Shown here piece by piece: positions 7,864 through 15,938 of a stretch of 35,188 nucleotides of DNA (positions within the stretch are counted from its first letter, which is position 1; every line of letters begins with the position of its first letter). A model generated the notes under the pieces. The model was not told the origin of the DNA and did no database searches. It saw only the letters and a program-made list of their open reading frames with translations. The translations under genes and the position numbers were made by a program. Location: the NCBI GenBank assembly GCA_964353875.1, contig CAYGXU010000024.1, positions 1 through 35,188 of the forward strand, in the 5' to 3' direction. The stretch is from MGNI01 sp964353875. Its GTDB lineage: Bacteria; Chloroflexota; Anaerolineae; Anaerolineales; E44-bin32.

Positions 7864-7904
7864 CTCGAATGCTATATTGTTGTCAATCAACATAGTCATT
7901 CGAG
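7864..7904. promoter_or_regulatory. 41-bp dyad between divergent genes
   Basis: Outer arms CTCGAATG (7864-7871) and CATTCGAG (7897-7904) pair perfectly, and the inner bases CTAT/ATAG and GTTG/CAAC extend the symmetry with a one-base bulge. It lies between the divergent BTAD gene and the 61-aa gene and has no T-tract on either side, so an operator is more likely than a terminator. No regulator can be assigned. Confidence 0.4.
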
Positions 7905-7999
7905 AAAACACCGCAAAGGGAAGCACCTGAGTAACAGGGGAATTTCAAAGGAAAACGACAAAAGTTCCCCGAATAATGTCGACAAAGAAGGAGACTGAT

Positions 8000-8185
8000 A
8001 TGTACAACCATGAGCTTTTATACAACCTGGGGAAAGCCCGTCGAGATGAGATCCTGCAAGAGGTGGAGAAACACCGGCAGTTGCGGGAGTTGGAGAAGCA
8101 CACAAATGCCTCGATCGACCATCGCATCGCTTGGGCCTTGATCGGCCCCGCACTCGCCGTGGTGCTCGCCATTCTGATCTTCTGA
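8000..8185 (+). CDS. Small C-terminal-anchored membrane protein, 61 aa
   Basis: The only plus-strand gene in the window. The N-terminal 40 residues are charged and probably helical (NLGKARRDEILQEVEKHRQL). The C-terminus is a single membrane segment (WALIGPALAVVLAILIF) ending at the stop codon, so it would be a tail-anchored type protein facing the cytoplasm. The ATG at 8000 is chosen because AAGGAG lies 6 nt upstream; an earlier in-frame ATG at 7976 lacks this. A strong terminator hairpin follows within 40 nt, so it is a single-gene unit. Function is unknown. Similar short proteins seem common in Chloroflexota from memory, which I cannot verify here. Confidence 0.75.
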   Translation: MYNHELLYNLGKARRDEILQEVEKHRQLRELEKHTNASIDHRIAWALIGPALAVVLAILIF

Positions 8186-8220
8186 ATCACAAAACCGCCT
8201 TTGCTCATCGAAACAACAGA

Positions 8221-8256
8221 AAAGCTGCGCTTCTTTCAATCGAGGCGCAGCTTTTG
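8221..8256 (+). terminator. Rho-independent terminator
   Basis: AAAAGCTGCGC (8221-8231) and GCGCAGCTTTT (8246-8256) form a perfect 11-bp stem with a 14-nt loop, ending in T4 and followed by GCATTTT. It is placed 36 nt after the stop of the 61-aa gene. Confidence 0.85.
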
Positions 8257-8411
8257 CATTTTAACAAAGATGAAGCAAGACAATAGTCCCAGAATATCAG
8301 TGTAAAGGCGATTCGGGAATCAGCCCAATTTTTGGCGCCCCAATGTCCCCCATGCACCATTCCGTTCGGGTCTGAAAAACTCGATCATCGTCTTTTTGCA
8401 TTAATGATCAA
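8257..8411. other. Intergenic, weak convergent terminator
   Basis: No gene. On the minus strand GATCAT (8409-8404) pairs with ATGATC (8388-8383), followed by GAGTTTTTC. This is a weak 6-bp terminator candidate just after the stop of the first SLH gene. Confidence 0.3.
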
Positions 8412-10820
8412 TTACTCCAGCCCCTTGGCTTTGACCATCATCCTGGCGGCAACCGCGCGCGTGAGCCCTTCCTCCGGGCAGAATAGCCGGTCCGGTTCGT
8501 TTGCACATGGATCTGCAACTCCAGCTTCCCAGCAGGCATCCACCCACTTGGCATACCACTTCCCCGGATCGACATCCTTGAAATACCCTTTGCCCGAAGA
8601 AGGCTCATAATCCTGCCCATACATCATCCGTAGGTAAAAGACGCATCCTTCTGCTCGCGTATGCAGCCGCTCGGGACAATACTCCAGGGGATCCGCGTTG
8701 CATCCTGCAGTGTAGCCATCATCCCACAATCCATGCACCCAATCGGCGTACCAGGCGTCCAATGCCACATCGGTGAAGGCCGCTTGCGTAGGATCTGGCG
8801 GATCATAGGCCGCATTATGGATCCCACGCTCGACAAAGACCGCGCTCTCGGCGCGGTTCATGATCCGTTCCGGACAATACATGAGGGGATCTGTGCTGCA
8901 ACCGGCCACATAACCATTCCGATAGAGCGCCTCGATATAATCATGATAGGGATGGTTGAAGGGCACATCCATAAAGGTGGGAACCTGGGGCAAGTCGCTT
9001 CCACAGCCATTGCCTGAGTAAATCCAATTGCGAAAGTCATAAGAACAAGTAAGTCCATTCTTGGAAACCGTCATCATCCCACTATTCCAGTCGATGAGCT
9101 TTCCCAAAGAGGAATCAGTTTCCATCCGATCAAAGGGAAATGCCCAGATGGGTTCTCCATTCACCAGCCCACCTGAAATACTGCTCGAATACTGCAAGAC
9201 ATCCCCGCGGCTGGTCTTGAAATAACCATTGGCGACTTCAGCGTTATTTAACACTGCACTTTGAAATGCATCGAAGCTCGGATAATCTACACCAATGATT
9301 GCCACCTCAAGCGCTGAACGACTTTCCGTCATCATGAGGGCGATGGCAGTTTTCCCTTCACGGAAGAAGTACCATCCGCCATCTGCCAAACGATAATCAT
9401 TATCCCATCCCGAATTCTGATCAATCAGGTTGCCCTCCCCCTCATCGAAGGTCCTGTTGTCCTTGACCACATGCAGATGCTCGGCCACATTATTCAGCAA
9501 TAGGGCATATTGATACTGCACCGCTGGTCCATACCCCAAGCCCCATTCCGTCTCAGGACTACTTGCGTCGCCGTTATCTGCCTCCCTGTCAATCCATAGC
9601 TTGAATGGACCCCAATCCGACGCTGTAATGGTCAACTGCCAATCGGTGTTGGGACTCTCAGCCATCCCCAGGGTGAAATGGGGTGTGACATAGGTCCATT
9701 TGCCGTCCATCCAGCCGGCATTATTATTCTCACGCTGAATATGCCAATAACCATCCGACTCCTCTTCCACATGGACCAGATCTTGAATGAGACCTGGGAC
9801 ACGATAAGATGTCACATAGGCATGCCCACCACGACTTCTGTAGCGGTCCAAACCCAAGCCCATGAGTTCATAAAAAGTGAAGTCAAGGTATCGACTTTCC
9901 AGGATGTTGAGCACGTAATTCCTGCCTAACGATCCACCTTTTTGACCACCGGCATAATCCATCGCCTGGTCCAAAACCATAATGTCGAGGATCATTTTGG
10001 CGCGGGCTTTCATGGCCGGATCCTGAGCGAAATCATAGAGCAGGAACATCGAATCCATGATCATATGGGAATAATTGCCATCAAATTCGCCATTTCCCGA
10101 ACCAACCCAATTCAGCATCCCATTGATGAGCAAATCTTTTGTGAATTGACGGGTGTTATAGGTGTTTCCTACCCGGTACGTTGTTCCACTGCAGCCGGGG
10201 CAACTTGCAGTCCAATCGGAGTAATGCAAAAGGGTGAAATTTGCCTCCGGGTAATGAATTGAGGTGTAGAGATAGGCTTCCGTGGTTGCTTGAGGTTGAG
10301 TTGAATGGGAGGAGCCCACAGCACCCATGCGGGAAACGATCCCATAATCATCCGTGACTTTCTCCCGATATGCCTTGTGTATCGCTTCCCGATCTTGGGG
10401 TGTCAACTGGTCGCCATATTGCAGCAAAAGCCTTAGTAGATTAACACCCGCCAGGGTCCCAGCATCATTGTTATGTTCGATTAAACCCCCATCATCATAG
10501 GCCGGGATCCCGCCATGGATGATGTCCGTGATGCTGCCTAAACCGCTGTTAGTTGGGTCCTCATAGAGACCCTTCTCCAGCCAGGCAAACATGTAACTCC
10601 TGCCGTAGTGCGCACGGGTATCATACCCGCCGTCCGTTTCGGACCCGTTACGATCCAGCCAGGCCTGTTTTCTCTGTTCGAAACTTGGGATCTGAGCAGT
10701 GACAATAGAGACCTGCATGAAGCTGAGGGTCCCACAAAGAACGAGACCAACAAGTATGATGCTCTTTCCTACTTTACCAACACGACCTAATCCTCCAGTG
10801 GAAACCCTTGAATTGCCCAT
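8412..10820 (-). CDS. Secreted protein with uncharacterised N-terminal module and three C-terminal SLH domains
   Basis: Secreted surface protein of 802 aa. The signal peptide is about residues 1-43 (membrane core IILVGLVLCGTLSF). The next 570 residues match no family I can name with confidence. They are rich in Trp, Tyr and helical stretches (WLEKGLYEDP; LRLLLQYGDQLTPQDREAIHKAY; MDSMFLLYDFAQDPAMKARAKM) and then change to beta-rich sequence, an order reminiscent of alpha-toroid/beta-sandwich polysaccharide lyases (inference). The last 187 residues are three SLH domains (FMDVPFNHPYHDYIEALYRNG; FTDVALDAWYADWVHGLW; FKDVDPGKWYAKWVDACW) that would bind secondary cell-wall polymer. I chose the ATG at 10820 because GAGGG lies 7 nt upstream; the ATG at 10826 abuts that site. 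Two RGTAC operators lie upstream and it appears to be transcribed alone. Confidence 0.82.
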   Translation of the reverse strand: MGNSRVSTGGLGRVGKVGKSIILVGLVLCGTLSFMQVSIVTAQIPSFEQRKQAWLDRNGSETDGGYDTRAHYGRSYMFAWLEKGLYEDPTNSGLGSITDIIHGGIPAYDDGGLIEHNNDAGTLAGVNLLRLLLQYGDQLTPQDREAIHKAYREKVTDDYGIVSRMGAVGSSHSTQPQATTEAYLYTSIHYPEANFTLLHYSDWTASCPGCSGTTYRVGNTYNTRQFTKDLLINGMLNWVGSGNGEFDGNYSHMIMDSMFLLYDFAQDPAMKARAKMILDIMVLDQAMDYAGGQKGGSLGRNYVLNILESRYLDFTFYELMGLGLDRYRSRGGHAYVTSYRVPGLIQDLVHVEEESDGYWHIQRENNNAGWMDGKWTYVTPHFTLGMAESPNTDWQLTITASDWGPFKLWIDREADNGDASSPETEWGLGYGPAVQYQYALLLNNVAEHLHVVKDNRTFDEGEGNLIDQNSGWDNDYRLADGGWYFFREGKTAIALMMTESRSALEVAIIGVDYPSFDAFQSAVLNNAEVANGYFKTSRGDVLQYSSSISGGLVNGEPIWAFPFDRMETDSSLGKLIDWNSGMMTVSKNGLTCSYDFRNWIYSGNGCGSDLPQVPTFMDVPFNHPYHDYIEALYRNGYVAGCSTDPLMYCPERIMNRAESAVFVERGIHNAAYDPPDPTQAAFTDVALDAWYADWVHGLWDDGYTAGCNADPLEYCPERLHTRAEGCVFYLRMMYGQDYEPSSGKGYFKDVDPGKWYAKWVDACWEAGVADPCANEPDRLFCPEEGLTRAVAARMMVKAKGLE
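8415..8975 (-). repeat. SLH cassette, copy 1
   Basis: Three SLH units of 187 codons, about four-fifths identical in protein by eye to the cassette at 11151-11720. The DNA is also clearly related (for example the GCAGCCGCTCGGGACAATAC stretch is present in both). Cys pairs recur in each unit: GCSTDPLMYC, GCNADPLEYC, CANEPDRLFC. Confidence 0.85.
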
Positions 10821-10968
10821 GACCATACCCTCAGTAACAATAGACTAACAATAAAGACAACCCTTAAGTTTCCACTCGTGTCTCTTGCAGAAATGAATAT
10901 TCTATGGAGACACATTTACCCGAAGTTCGGATAGATTAAGTTTAATGAATTGATTGGAAGAAGGTGAG

Positions 10969-11005
10969 AGTACGCTGGTACTGAACGCTGTGGTACATAA
11001 GTACT
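10969..11005. promoter_or_regulatory. Paired RGTAC-N4-GTMCY operator-like sites (A1, A2)
   Basis: AGTACGCTGGTACT (10969-10982) is a perfect inverted repeat. GGTACATAAGTACT (10992-11005) has one mismatch. The two starts are 23 bp apart. They lie 149-185 bp upstream of the ATG at 10820. Confidence 0.6.
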
Positions 11006-11031
11006 AGAGAAAAAGGCTGGGATAGACCAAA

Positions 11032-11066
11032 AACCCTCCCGGAGGTTTGAAACCTCCGGGAGGGTT
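11032..11066 (-). terminator. Long GC-rich hairpin, terminator of the gene at 11148-13193
   Basis: AACCCTCCCGGAGGTTT (11032-11048) and its exact complement (11050-11066) form a 17-bp perfect stem around one base; in practice the loop would be TTTGAAA. On the minus strand it is followed by TTTGG. It lies 80 nt after the stop codon at 11148. Confidence 0.75.
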
Positions 11067-11147
11067 AAGTGGCCAGAGATGTGCCGGCGAAGCAATCGTC
11101 ACAATGGTTTCGAGTAAAAGTACCTTGCTTTAGCGAATGCTTCTCTG

Positions 11148-13193
11148 CTACGGGACATCCGAAATCTTCGCCTTTACCATCATATAGGCCGCCACAGCCC
11201 GTGTGAGTCCATCGTCAGGGCAGAAAAGCAGGTCCGGCTGTGTGGCGCATGGCTCGGCGATCCCCGCCTCCCAACAAGCATCCACCCATTTCGCATACCA
11301 CATGTTCGTATCCACATCCTTGAAATAGCCCTTCGGTGTCTCCGGCGGCTGGTAATCCTTGCCATACATCATCCGCAGGTAGAAGACACACCCCTCCGCA
11401 CGGGTGTGCAGCCGCTCGGGACAATACTGCAGGGGATCTGCGCTGCACCCCGCCGTGTAGCCGTCATCCCACAAGCCATGCACCCAATCGGCATACCAGG
11501 CATCCAGGACCACGTCGGTAAAGACCACCACGGTTGGGTCCGGCGGATCATAATCCGCAGCGTGAATCCCGCGTTCAACGAAGACGGCGCTCTCAGCTCG
11601 ATTCATGATCCGCTCAGGACAATACATCAGCGGTTCTAGATTGCACCCTACCACATAGCCCCTGCGGTAGAGGAGCTCAACATAGTCATAATAGGGATGG
11701 TCGAAGGGCACATCAACGAAGGTGGGATTGGAGCCCTTGATGTACAAGACCCAATCCTGGCTATCGAGCGTAGTGAACGAAACGTTGCCTCCTCCCTGTA
11801 CGAAGGTTTCAGAGCTGAAAACACCAGTCCGCGGGTCATACCACCTTGATACCAGTGTGCTCCCAGCGCCAGCCACTGAAAGGTCAATGGTCAATGTCCC
11901 CCCCGAGGGCGCATAGACGACATATTCATCGTTCTGGTTATACAAAAGAAAACCGTTGCTAGAAACCATAAGAGAATCAGAGGGAGAGAGATTGGCGTAA
12001 TCCGTTATGCTGACAAAATCCGATAGGTAACTCAAACGATCCAAATGCTCAATCAGCGATGACCCATTCGGGTGTTCCGTAAAGTCAGGGGTGAGATAAT
12101 CCGCAAAACCGCCGCTTGTAAAAGCAGACCAATACCACTTCCCAAATCGATCGGCAGCGAGTCCATGTTCAAGGCCGTCCGAATCGCTGATCAATGGATG
12201 GTTGAGGCTCCAAAGCCTCTCCATGCCGCGATTGATCTCATAGGGATCATAGGTCTTGATCCCTCCGCCATAAGGATTGGAGCCAATATCAAAGTCATGA
12301 TTGGGCAGATCGCGCGGCATCACGAGGTGCTTGGGATAGCCCTTGGATTGCTCATATTGGGTGAGGTAATCCGCCAAATGCAGTTCCCATTCGCGGCTGT
12401 AGTAGTTCTCGTTGGCGATCTCATAGATCAGATTGCTATAAACTGGAGAGTAACGATCCACGACCTCTCGGATGAGGGCCTTCTGCGCCTCGATCACATT
12501 CGCCCTACCCAAATCCGTAAACCCATCATTGCCAACACCGTTGTTGTCGGTAGCATCGATCCCATTCACGTTGTTGGCGCCGTTGAAGGGGTTGTAATCC
12601 CAACCCCAACCATAATGGTCCTTCTCTTTGATGCTCCAGCAATCCAAGATCGTCATCTGAGCAACGATCCCACGCGTATCTGCCGCTGTGAGGATGTCAT
12701 CCCACTGTTTAAAATTGGCTTCGTTATACTTATAAAGATCATATTTCGGTCCCCCATCATTGGTCGTCCCCGGACCCGTGCGCTGCCAAGGCGTGAGGGT
12801 ATATTGACCCAGCGGCCAACTACTGCGCCGGTCCGACCCCATGGCAAACATCGACCGGAAAAAATTCGAGCCATGGGAAGCGAGCGCGTCGAGGAATGCG
12901 ACAACATCGTACTTTTCGTTTGTGTCCCCATTGGTTACTGCGGCAATCTGAGGATAGATGCCAATCAGATAGAGGGTCTCGCCTTTGTAGAAGAACTTAT
13001 GCGGATCGGAGGGATCGATGCCGATGGGCTGATTCGCGGGCGCCAGGGTGATGGGGAGCGCACTTGCCGCCCCAACTTGCCTCGCTTGCGGGCTGCCAAT
13101 TGTAAGAAAAGCAACACTAAAAGAGAGGACAAGCAACAGGCAAATAGAACGCACAACGGGACGCTGTCTTCTTCCGAATTTGATTATTGACAT
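11148..13193 (-). CDS. Secreted glycoside-hydrolase-like barrel protein with three C-terminal SLH domains
   Basis: Surface protein of 681 aa. The signal peptide is about residues 1-43. Residues about 55-430 look like a (beta/alpha)8 barrel of the DUF4038/apiosidase-like type: FFYKGETLYLIGIYPQIAAV at the first strand, SHGSNFFRSMFAMG next, and LIYEIANENYY around residues 255-265, where the Asn-Glu is a likely acid/base pair as in clan GH-A. About 430-488 is a beta-rich segment ending in WVLYIKGS, typical of the C-terminal beta-sandwich that follows such barrels. Residues 492-681 are three SLH domains. Substrate is unknown; a plant- or bacterial-polysaccharide glycosidase is the likeliest role. 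ATG at 13193 has GGAG 9 nt upstream. It starts 109 nt after the stop of the FG-GAP gene, with no terminator seen between, so the two may be cotranscribed. Confidence 0.82.
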   Translation of the reverse strand: MSIIKFGRRQRPVVRSICLLLVLSFSVAFLTIGSPQARQVGAASALPITLAPANQPIGIDPSDPHKFFYKGETLYLIGIYPQIAAVTNGDTNEKYDVVAFLDALASHGSNFFRSMFAMGSDRRSSWPLGQYTLTPWQRTGPGTTNDGGPKYDLYKYNEANFKQWDDILTAADTRGIVAQMTILDCWSIKEKDHYGWGWDYNPFNGANNVNGIDATDNNGVGNDGFTDLGRANVIEAQKALIREVVDRYSPVYSNLIYEIANENYYSREWELHLADYLTQYEQSKGYPKHLVMPRDLPNHDFDIGSNPYGGGIKTYDPYEINRGMERLWSLNHPLISDSDGLEHGLAADRFGKWYWSAFTSGGFADYLTPDFTEHPNGSSLIEHLDRLSYLSDFVSITDYANLSPSDSLMVSSNGFLLYNQNDEYVVYAPSGGTLTIDLSVAGAGSTLVSRWYDPRTGVFSSETFVQGGGNVSFTTLDSQDWVLYIKGSNPTFVDVPFDHPYYDYVELLYRRGYVVGCNLEPLMYCPERIMNRAESAVFVERGIHAADYDPPDPTVVVFTDVVLDAWYADWVHGLWDDGYTAGCSADPLQYCPERLHTRAEGCVFYLRMMYGKDYQPPETPKGYFKDVDTNMWYAKWVDACWEAGIAEPCATQPDLLFCPDDGLTRAVAAYMMVKAKISDVP
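11151..11720 (-). repeat. SLH cassette, copy 2
   Basis: Three SLH units of 190 codons, closest to the cassette at 8415-8975. Shared segments include YCPERIMNRAESAVFVERGI and HGLWDDGYTAGC. Differences cluster at surface-like positions and in the linker before the third unit. Confidence 0.85.
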
Positions 13194-13302
13194 GCAGCTC
13201 CACTCCTAAATATCTGGTTCCACCAAATCTCACCTTGTAAGGTCAAACGTTATTTCTCTCTAGCCATCCCCGCGGTCGCCTCAGTTGAAAACCCAAGCGA
13301 AG

Positions 13303-15507
13303 TCAGGGCAAAGGAGGTGGATTGATTTTGACATGATATAAAATGCACGCCGCCTCAGCCCGTGTCAGCTCATCCTTCGGTCGGAAGCGGTGATCCGCTC
13401 GATTGGCATCATCCTCACAATCTTGGATCAGTTGGGCTTGATAGGCTCCCCAGATCCATTTGCTCGACCATGTCGCCTGCAGACCAACGGGAACATCATC
13501 ATAGAATGGCATGCTGGGCACATCCGGGGCGTAATCCTTCCCATAATAAATTCGATCAAAGAAAACGGTCGCTTCCTCGCGCGTATGCGCCCAAAGGGGA
13601 CAATATTGAGGTGGGTTAGCAATGCAGCCGCTGGTATACTCATCATCGGATAGAATTTTCACCCATTTCGCGAACCACTGGTCCAATGGCACATCAATGA
13701 ATTTAATTTCCGTGGCAGTCGGAGGCATATAACCGCCTCCTCTGGCCCCTCGTTCGACGAACACCGCCATTTCTGCGCGGGTCAAACCGTTCTCTGGGCA
13801 ATACTTAGATGGTTGGGTGCTGCAGCCGGAGATAAAACCATTCTTATAAAGGTATTCGATGTATTCATAAGCCCAGTGTGTGGCAGGGACGTCGACAAAG
13901 GTCGTCGTCGGCCCGGGGTTGGCGACATCGATGGAGATCCTCTTCCCCGGAGTGACATTTGACGAAACAAATTCGCCACGATTGAAGGGTTTCCTCACTA
14001 CCAGATCATAGCTCTTGGCGGGATCGAGACCGCCAAAATGCAGCAGGCGCGAAACCGAGGCGTGGTACATCACGCCGCTATTCGCTTCGCGCATCCCCTT
14101 GAGATAGGCGACTTCACCGGCATGGCCTGCCTCGTAAACATAAACCCTCACGCCATAGCCGCCCGCATCGCCATGCTCCCCTTTCAACGTAACCTGAAAC
14201 CAGTTGGCTCCTGGATTTAAATCGTTGCGGTACCAATGGAGCACATCCTCTCCTTCCCCGCTCGCTCCATTGTACTGGGCGTAGAAGAGATCGATGTCCC
14301 CATCGTTATCCGCATCCGACCAGCTGGCGTTGCGCGAGGGCTTGTCGGCAGGGATGGGCACCGAGGAGAGCGGGCTGAAGCTGAAGGCGCTTCCCTCGTT
14401 CAGTAGGTTATAGTAGATATCACGCTGACCCACAGGCCAGAAGTCCAGATCGCCATCATTGTCGAAATCGGCGACCATAGCTGCATCGGGCGAATATTCC
14501 GGATTCACCCCGTTCCAGGTACGATCAAAAGAGAACCGTTGTACAAATTGCTGGCCATGGTTGACGTTCTCGCGAATGTAGACCCGGATACGCAGATTGC
14601 CATTGCTCCCTTCCCCCTCCAAAACCAATAGATCAAGGTCTCCATCGTTGTCGAAATCGGCCCAGGCGGCGCCATCGGCGCCATAGCATTCACTTTGGAA
14701 AGAGAGGCCATATTGATCCGTCACATCAGTGAAAGTTCCGTTGCCTTCATTGCGATATAAATGGTTTTGGCCGTAGTAGTTGGCGGTGGTGAACATATCC
14801 GGGTCGCCATCGTCGTCGTAATCTCCGAAGATCGGTCCTTGATAGCCATGCGGTCGTCCGCCATCGAAACGATTTGTAGTCGGGCTCAGCGTTCCCCCAT
14901 TGTTGATATAAAGCGTCCCTCCCGTTTGCTCATCATTGCCCATATCGACCAAATCGACATCCCCATCGCCATCCACATCCACCGCACCGGAACCCTTAGA
15001 ACCGTTGCTGAAATTCACACCCGAATTGCTGAAATAGCCTTTCCCATCATTGATGAACAGCCGATTGGAGCTGGACTCGTTCTCTCCATCTCCCACCCAT
15101 AGATCGAAATCTCCGTCATTGTCCACATCAAAGGCGGTGGTGTGATGGATGTTCGAGTAGGAAAGATATAGTCCTCTGGCTTGGGTCTCCTCACTAAAGG
15201 TGCCATCCCCACGATTGATCAACAAACGCAATTGCCTCGGATTCCAGGTGGAATACCCGATCAGATCCTCATCACCATCGCCATCCACATCCACGAACAG
15301 CGAACGCCGTAAGTCGTATTGGTTGTTCACCGCTCCACGATCGCTGAAAGATACCGCTTGAGCCTGGAGGGGATTGCCAGAAGCGTACGACGTGACAAGC
15401 AGGACTAGAGTCATGGAGATAAACAACAAGAGCAACAAATTATGCTTGCCCTTCGCCAGCACATGATCAGAAAAACACCGTTTCCATTTCCATTCCCTCT
15501 CATCCAT
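13303..15507 (-). CDS. Secreted FG-GAP/VCBS repeat protein with UnbV-like domain and three C-terminal SLH domains
   Basis: Surface protein of about 734 aa. The signal peptide has the core LLLLLFISMTLVLLVTSYAS. The body contains seven calcium-binding FG-GAP/VCBS motifs (DVDGDGDED, DVDNDGDFD, DVDGDGDVD, DYDDDGDPD, DFDNDGDLD twice, DADNDGDID), expected to fold as a seven-bladed propeller. An ASPIC/UnbV-like domain follows (NWFQVTLKGEHGDAGGYGVR), then three SLH domains (FVDVPATHWAYEYIEYLY; FIDVPLDQWFAKWVKIL; FYDDVPVGLQATWSSKWIW). Such proteins bind ligands or other surface proteins; enzymatic activity is not expected. ATG at 15507 is preferred (GAGGAG 9 nt upstream, normal signal peptide), but ATG at 15531 or GTG at 15537 remain possible. 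Its SLH cassette is more diverged than those of the neighbours. Confidence 0.85.
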   Translation of the reverse strand: MDEREWKWKRCFSDHVLAKGKHNLLLLLFISMTLVLLVTSYASGNPLQAQAVSFSDRGAVNNQYDLRRSLFVDVDGDGDEDLIGYSTWNPRQLRLLINRGDGTFSEETQARGLYLSYSNIHHTTAFDVDNDGDFDLWVGDGENESSSNRLFINDGKGYFSNSGVNFSNGSKGSGAVDVDGDGDVDLVDMGNDEQTGGTLYINNGGTLSPTTNRFDGGRPHGYQGPIFGDYDDDGDPDMFTTANYYGQNHLYRNEGNGTFTDVTDQYGLSFQSECYGADGAAWADFDNDGDLDLLVLEGEGSNGNLRIRVYIRENVNHGQQFVQRFSFDRTWNGVNPEYSPDAAMVADFDNDGDLDFWPVGQRDIYYNLLNEGSAFSFSPLSSVPIPADKPSRNASWSDADNDGDIDLFYAQYNGASGEGEDVLHWYRNDLNPGANWFQVTLKGEHGDAGGYGVRVYVYEAGHAGEVAYLKGMREANSGVMYHASVSRLLHFGGLDPAKSYDLVVRKPFNRGEFVSSNVTPGKRISIDVANPGPTTTFVDVPATHWAYEYIEYLYKNGFISGCSTQPSKYCPENGLTRAEMAVFVERGARGGGYMPPTATEIKFIDVPLDQWFAKWVKILSDDEYTSGCIANPPQYCPLWAHTREEATVFFDRIYYGKDYAPDVPSMPFYDDVPVGLQATWSSKWIWGAYQAQLIQDCEDDANRADHRFRPKDELTRAEAACILYHVKINPPPLP

Positions 15508-15938
15508 TCTCAATCTCTCCTCAGCCCTCATACCCACTTCCTACTCCCGACCAGACCTTTTGCCGAAAATTTTATCTCTGGTGAAGCTCCCTCTTTTACT
15601 GGCTATTAATCGTCCTTTGTCTGAAATGCTAAAACTTGCATTCTTCTGGCATTGCTGCATGATAGGACTCATGGAAATTGAATCCCATCGAAACGAGTCA
15701 AAAGCAAGAAAAAAACGATCAACTCGGCCTAAAGAACTGCCGTGCGATTGATGCAAGCCTCCCACTACCATCCTACGTAAAATTGGGTATGTTTGGATAG
15801 GGTACCCTGGTACCGTTAGGTGAAGGTATTCTCGCCTAGCAAAGAATTCTCGGGTAAATGTGCCAGGAGTTGCTTTCGAATCGGAAGGAATTATCCGTAC
15901 CGATTATCGTTGCACAACGGGCTTTATCATGGCACTTC
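15508..15938. other. 431-nt intergenic region holding one RGTAC operator-like site (B)
   Basis: No gene seen. GGTACCCTGGTACC at 15801-15814 is a perfect inverted repeat of the locus-wide motif, about 295-307 bp upstream of the ATG at 15507. No second site at 23 bp was found. No clear terminator after the beta-helix gene at 15939. Confidence 0.5.
15801..15814. promoter_or_regulatory. RGTAC-N4-GTMCY operator-like site (B)
   Basis: GGTAC-CCTG-GTACC, a perfect palindrome with a 4-base spacer; a single copy upstream of the FG-GAP SLH gene. Confidence 0.55.

Noticed and set aside
10169..10182. GGTACGTTGTTCCA as a further RGTAC operator copy
   Set aside because: It lies inside a coding region and mismatches the second half-site.
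12072..13190. Long plus-strand open frame (372 aa) antisense to the glycosidase-like SLH gene
   Set aside because: Exact shadow of a well-supported minus-strand gene with signal peptide and SLH domains; the antisense product shows no domain and its open length follows from codon composition.
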